Shown: piece after piece, positions 62,989 through 64,000 of the stretch | Position numbering within the stretch: the first letter of the stretch is position 1 | Layout: each line of letters starts with the position of its first letter | Assembly: GCA_026417735.1 (NCBI GenBank) | Contig: JAOACR010000020.1 | Span: 1 to 64,000 of the forward strand | Source: Kiritimatiellia bacterium | GTDB taxonomy: Bacteria > Verrucomicrobiota > Kiritimatiellia > PWTM01 | DNA length: 64,000 nucleotides | Direction of reading: 5' to 3' | Made by a program: the position numbers and the translations under genes | The notes under the pieces: generated by a model | What the model saw: only the letters and a program-made list of their open reading frames with translations | Told to the model about the DNA's origin: nothing | The model's database searches: none

Positions 62989-63914
62989 TGCCGACTCCGA
63001 CCCCGGCGCTCGAATATTTCACATTCTCCTACCCCTGGCGTTCGTCGGACTACTGCCTCATCGTGCGGCGCGGCTCGCGGGCACTCTACGGCGTTGCCGA
63101 CATGATCGGCCATCCGCAGCGCCTCCGATGGCGCAACTACATGCGCGTGCTCAACCGTTACGTCGCCCAGTGTCTCGACGTGCCGCCGGATCACACTCTC
63201 GCCACCCTCGAGAGTCAGCTTCGGGACCACCTTCTGTGGCATGACCGACAGATCTTTAAGTTCCGGACCTCCCATGACCAGGGCGCGTTCGGGTTCTGCA
63301 TTGCCGCCGCGCTGATGGATGGCCTCGGCGGCCGCCTGGTCTGGCTCGGCGACTGCCGCGCCTATCGAGTCCGGCGCGGCCCCCGTGGCGCGGACGGCCG
63401 CCGCACCTTCGAGGTTGCCTGCCTGACCAGCGACCACAATGGCCTCGGGGATCTCATCCGGACTCGCGGCGAAGTCACGCTCTTCCAGGCCGAGTTCCTG
63501 GAGGAAACCAAACGACTTGACGCGTTTCTGGGCCTCGGCGCAGAGGAGCACGTGCGAGAGCTGCTGAGCCGCTCCGTCCCGATCACCACGTTGCAGCCCG
63601 ACGAATGCGTGATGCTGTTCACCGATGGCGTCTACGTCCCGCACCTCCGCGCCCAGCTCGATGCCGCAAACTTCCGGTTGGACCGCCAGATCGCCTATCT
63701 AGAGCCGTGGTTTGAGGCCTTCTTCGCCGACGCGGACCGTCGAATCCCGGATGATGAGTTCAACTACTGGCCGGAGTTGGCCACCATCCTCGTGGAAAGA
63801 ACCCTCGAACTCATTCGGCGTCGCCGTCACTATCGTGACGACATGGCAATCGTCGGCATCTACCGAACCGACGAAGCCATTGCTCGTGCTCGGCCGGAGC
63901 TGACGCGGACCTAG
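62988..63914 (+). CDS. PP2C-like serine/threonine phosphatase
   Basis: A 308-aa protein with recognisable PP2C elements: YGVADMIGHP (metal Asp, with the usual DGMGG sequence degraded), GGRLVWLGDCRAYRVRRG, LTSDHN, CVMLFTDGVY and a C-terminal RDDMAIVGI with the metal Asp. The catalytic metal ligands seem retained although the first motif is unusual. It lies one base after the SrlD-like gene, implying co-translation with sugar-phosphate metabolism. No cognate kinase is visible in the window. Substrate unknown. Confidence 0.78.
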   Translation: MPTPTPALEYFTFSYPWRSSDYCLIVRRGSRALYGVADMIGHPQRLRWRNYMRVLNRYVAQCLDVPPDHTLATLESQLRDHLLWHDRQIFKFRTSHDQGAFGFCIAAALMDGLGGRLVWLGDCRAYRVRRGPRGADGRRTFEVACLTSDHNGLGDLIRTRGEVTLFQAEFLEETKRLDAFLGLGAEEHVRELLSRSVPITTLQPDECVMLFTDGVYVPHLRAQLDAANFRLDRQIAYLEPWFEAFFADADRRIPDDEFNYWPELATILVERTLELIRRRRHYRDDMAIVGIYRTDEAIARARPELTRT

Positions 63915-63950
63915 CCAATCGAAATAGTTCGCCGAGAAAGGAACGTCGCG

Positions 63951-64000
63951 GTGGCCCTCCTTGACCAGACAGCGGACGCCAGCGAGAACCACCGACGGCC
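63951..64000 (+). CDS. Start of a further gene, cut by window end
   Basis: A GTG at 63951 is preceded at 7 nt by AGGAA and opens a frame reading VALLDQTADASENHRR to the window edge. Spacing after the phosphatase (36 nt) fits an operon. Too short to identify. Confidence 0.4.
   Translation, partial: MALLDQTADASENHRR

Noticed and set aside
1-64000. CRISPR arrays, insertion sequences, integrases, prophage genes, rRNA
   Set aside because: No regularly spaced short repeats, transposase motifs, terminal inverted repeats or rRNA segments were seen on either strand.

Overview
A 64 kb window of high-GC bacterial DNA, most likely from a Gram-negative (diderm) member of the PVC group, probably Verrucomicrobiota/Kiritimatiellota. 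This placement is an inference. It rests on outer-membrane functions (Lpt permease, Lnt, LpxC-like protein, BamE-like lipoprotein, beta-barrel ending in Phe), an autotransporter-associated beta-strand-repeat protein, several exported glycosidases and a sulfatase, a UroD-like protein, Tat-exported Gfo/Idh/MocA proteins, and the small PVC-associated families DUF1844 and Minf_1886.

Layout. 1-7 kb (minus): the 5' part of a secreted beta-strand-repeat protein whose promoter and start region are tandemly duplicated; an orphan CHASE/PAS hybrid sensor kinase; a GH29 alpha-L-fucosidase. 7-8 kb (plus): a LysM protein and a BamE-like lipoprotein. 8-28.7 kb (minus): uvrC, a TauE-like permease, a parallel beta-helix protein, an exported M55 aminopeptidase, a divergent LpxC, a sulfatase, a GH106 rhamnosidase, an exported unknown, a UroD-like protein, a clan GH-A hydrolase with an inserted carbohydrate-binding domain, and two adjacent MgtE Mg2+ transporters. 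The hydrolases fit breakdown of sulfated, rhamnose/fucose-containing polysaccharide. A pair of 13-bp direct repeats 21 bp apart precedes the UroD-like gene.

28.9-35.9 kb: the most unusual locus. A single polypeptide joins a TPR scaffold, a PgaB-like polysaccharide deacetylase domain and a C-terminal outer-membrane barrel. It is followed by an MBOAT O-acyltransferase, a 97-aa membrane protein and an SGNH (DUF459-type) hydrolase. A stand-alone diguanylate cyclase is divergently encoded beside it. This looks like a compact export and modification apparatus for an extracellular polysaccharide, with c-di-GMP as a possible signal and no glycosyltransferase in view.

35.8-42.7 kb (plus): housekeeping genes rsmD, an EF-G-like GTPase, yebC, ruvC, folD, an LptF/G permease and surE, several with 1-4 nt overlaps. 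42.7-44.2 kb (minus): DUF1844, Minf_1886, HIT protein, tRNA-His. 44.5-46.8 kb (plus): two Gfo/Idh/MocA oxidoreductases. 46.8-58.5 kb (minus): rsmE-secA-lnt, then rpmH-rnpA-yidD-yidC-jag from a separate promoter, then acnA. 58.6-64 kb (plus): a glycine-zipper lipoprotein, coaBC, a SorE-like and SrlD-like sugar-phosphate dehydrogenase pair, a PP2C-like phosphatase and the start of one more gene. Where the longest reading frame lacked support I moved starts to internal codons backed by Shine-Dalgarno spacing, signal peptides or stop/start overlaps.
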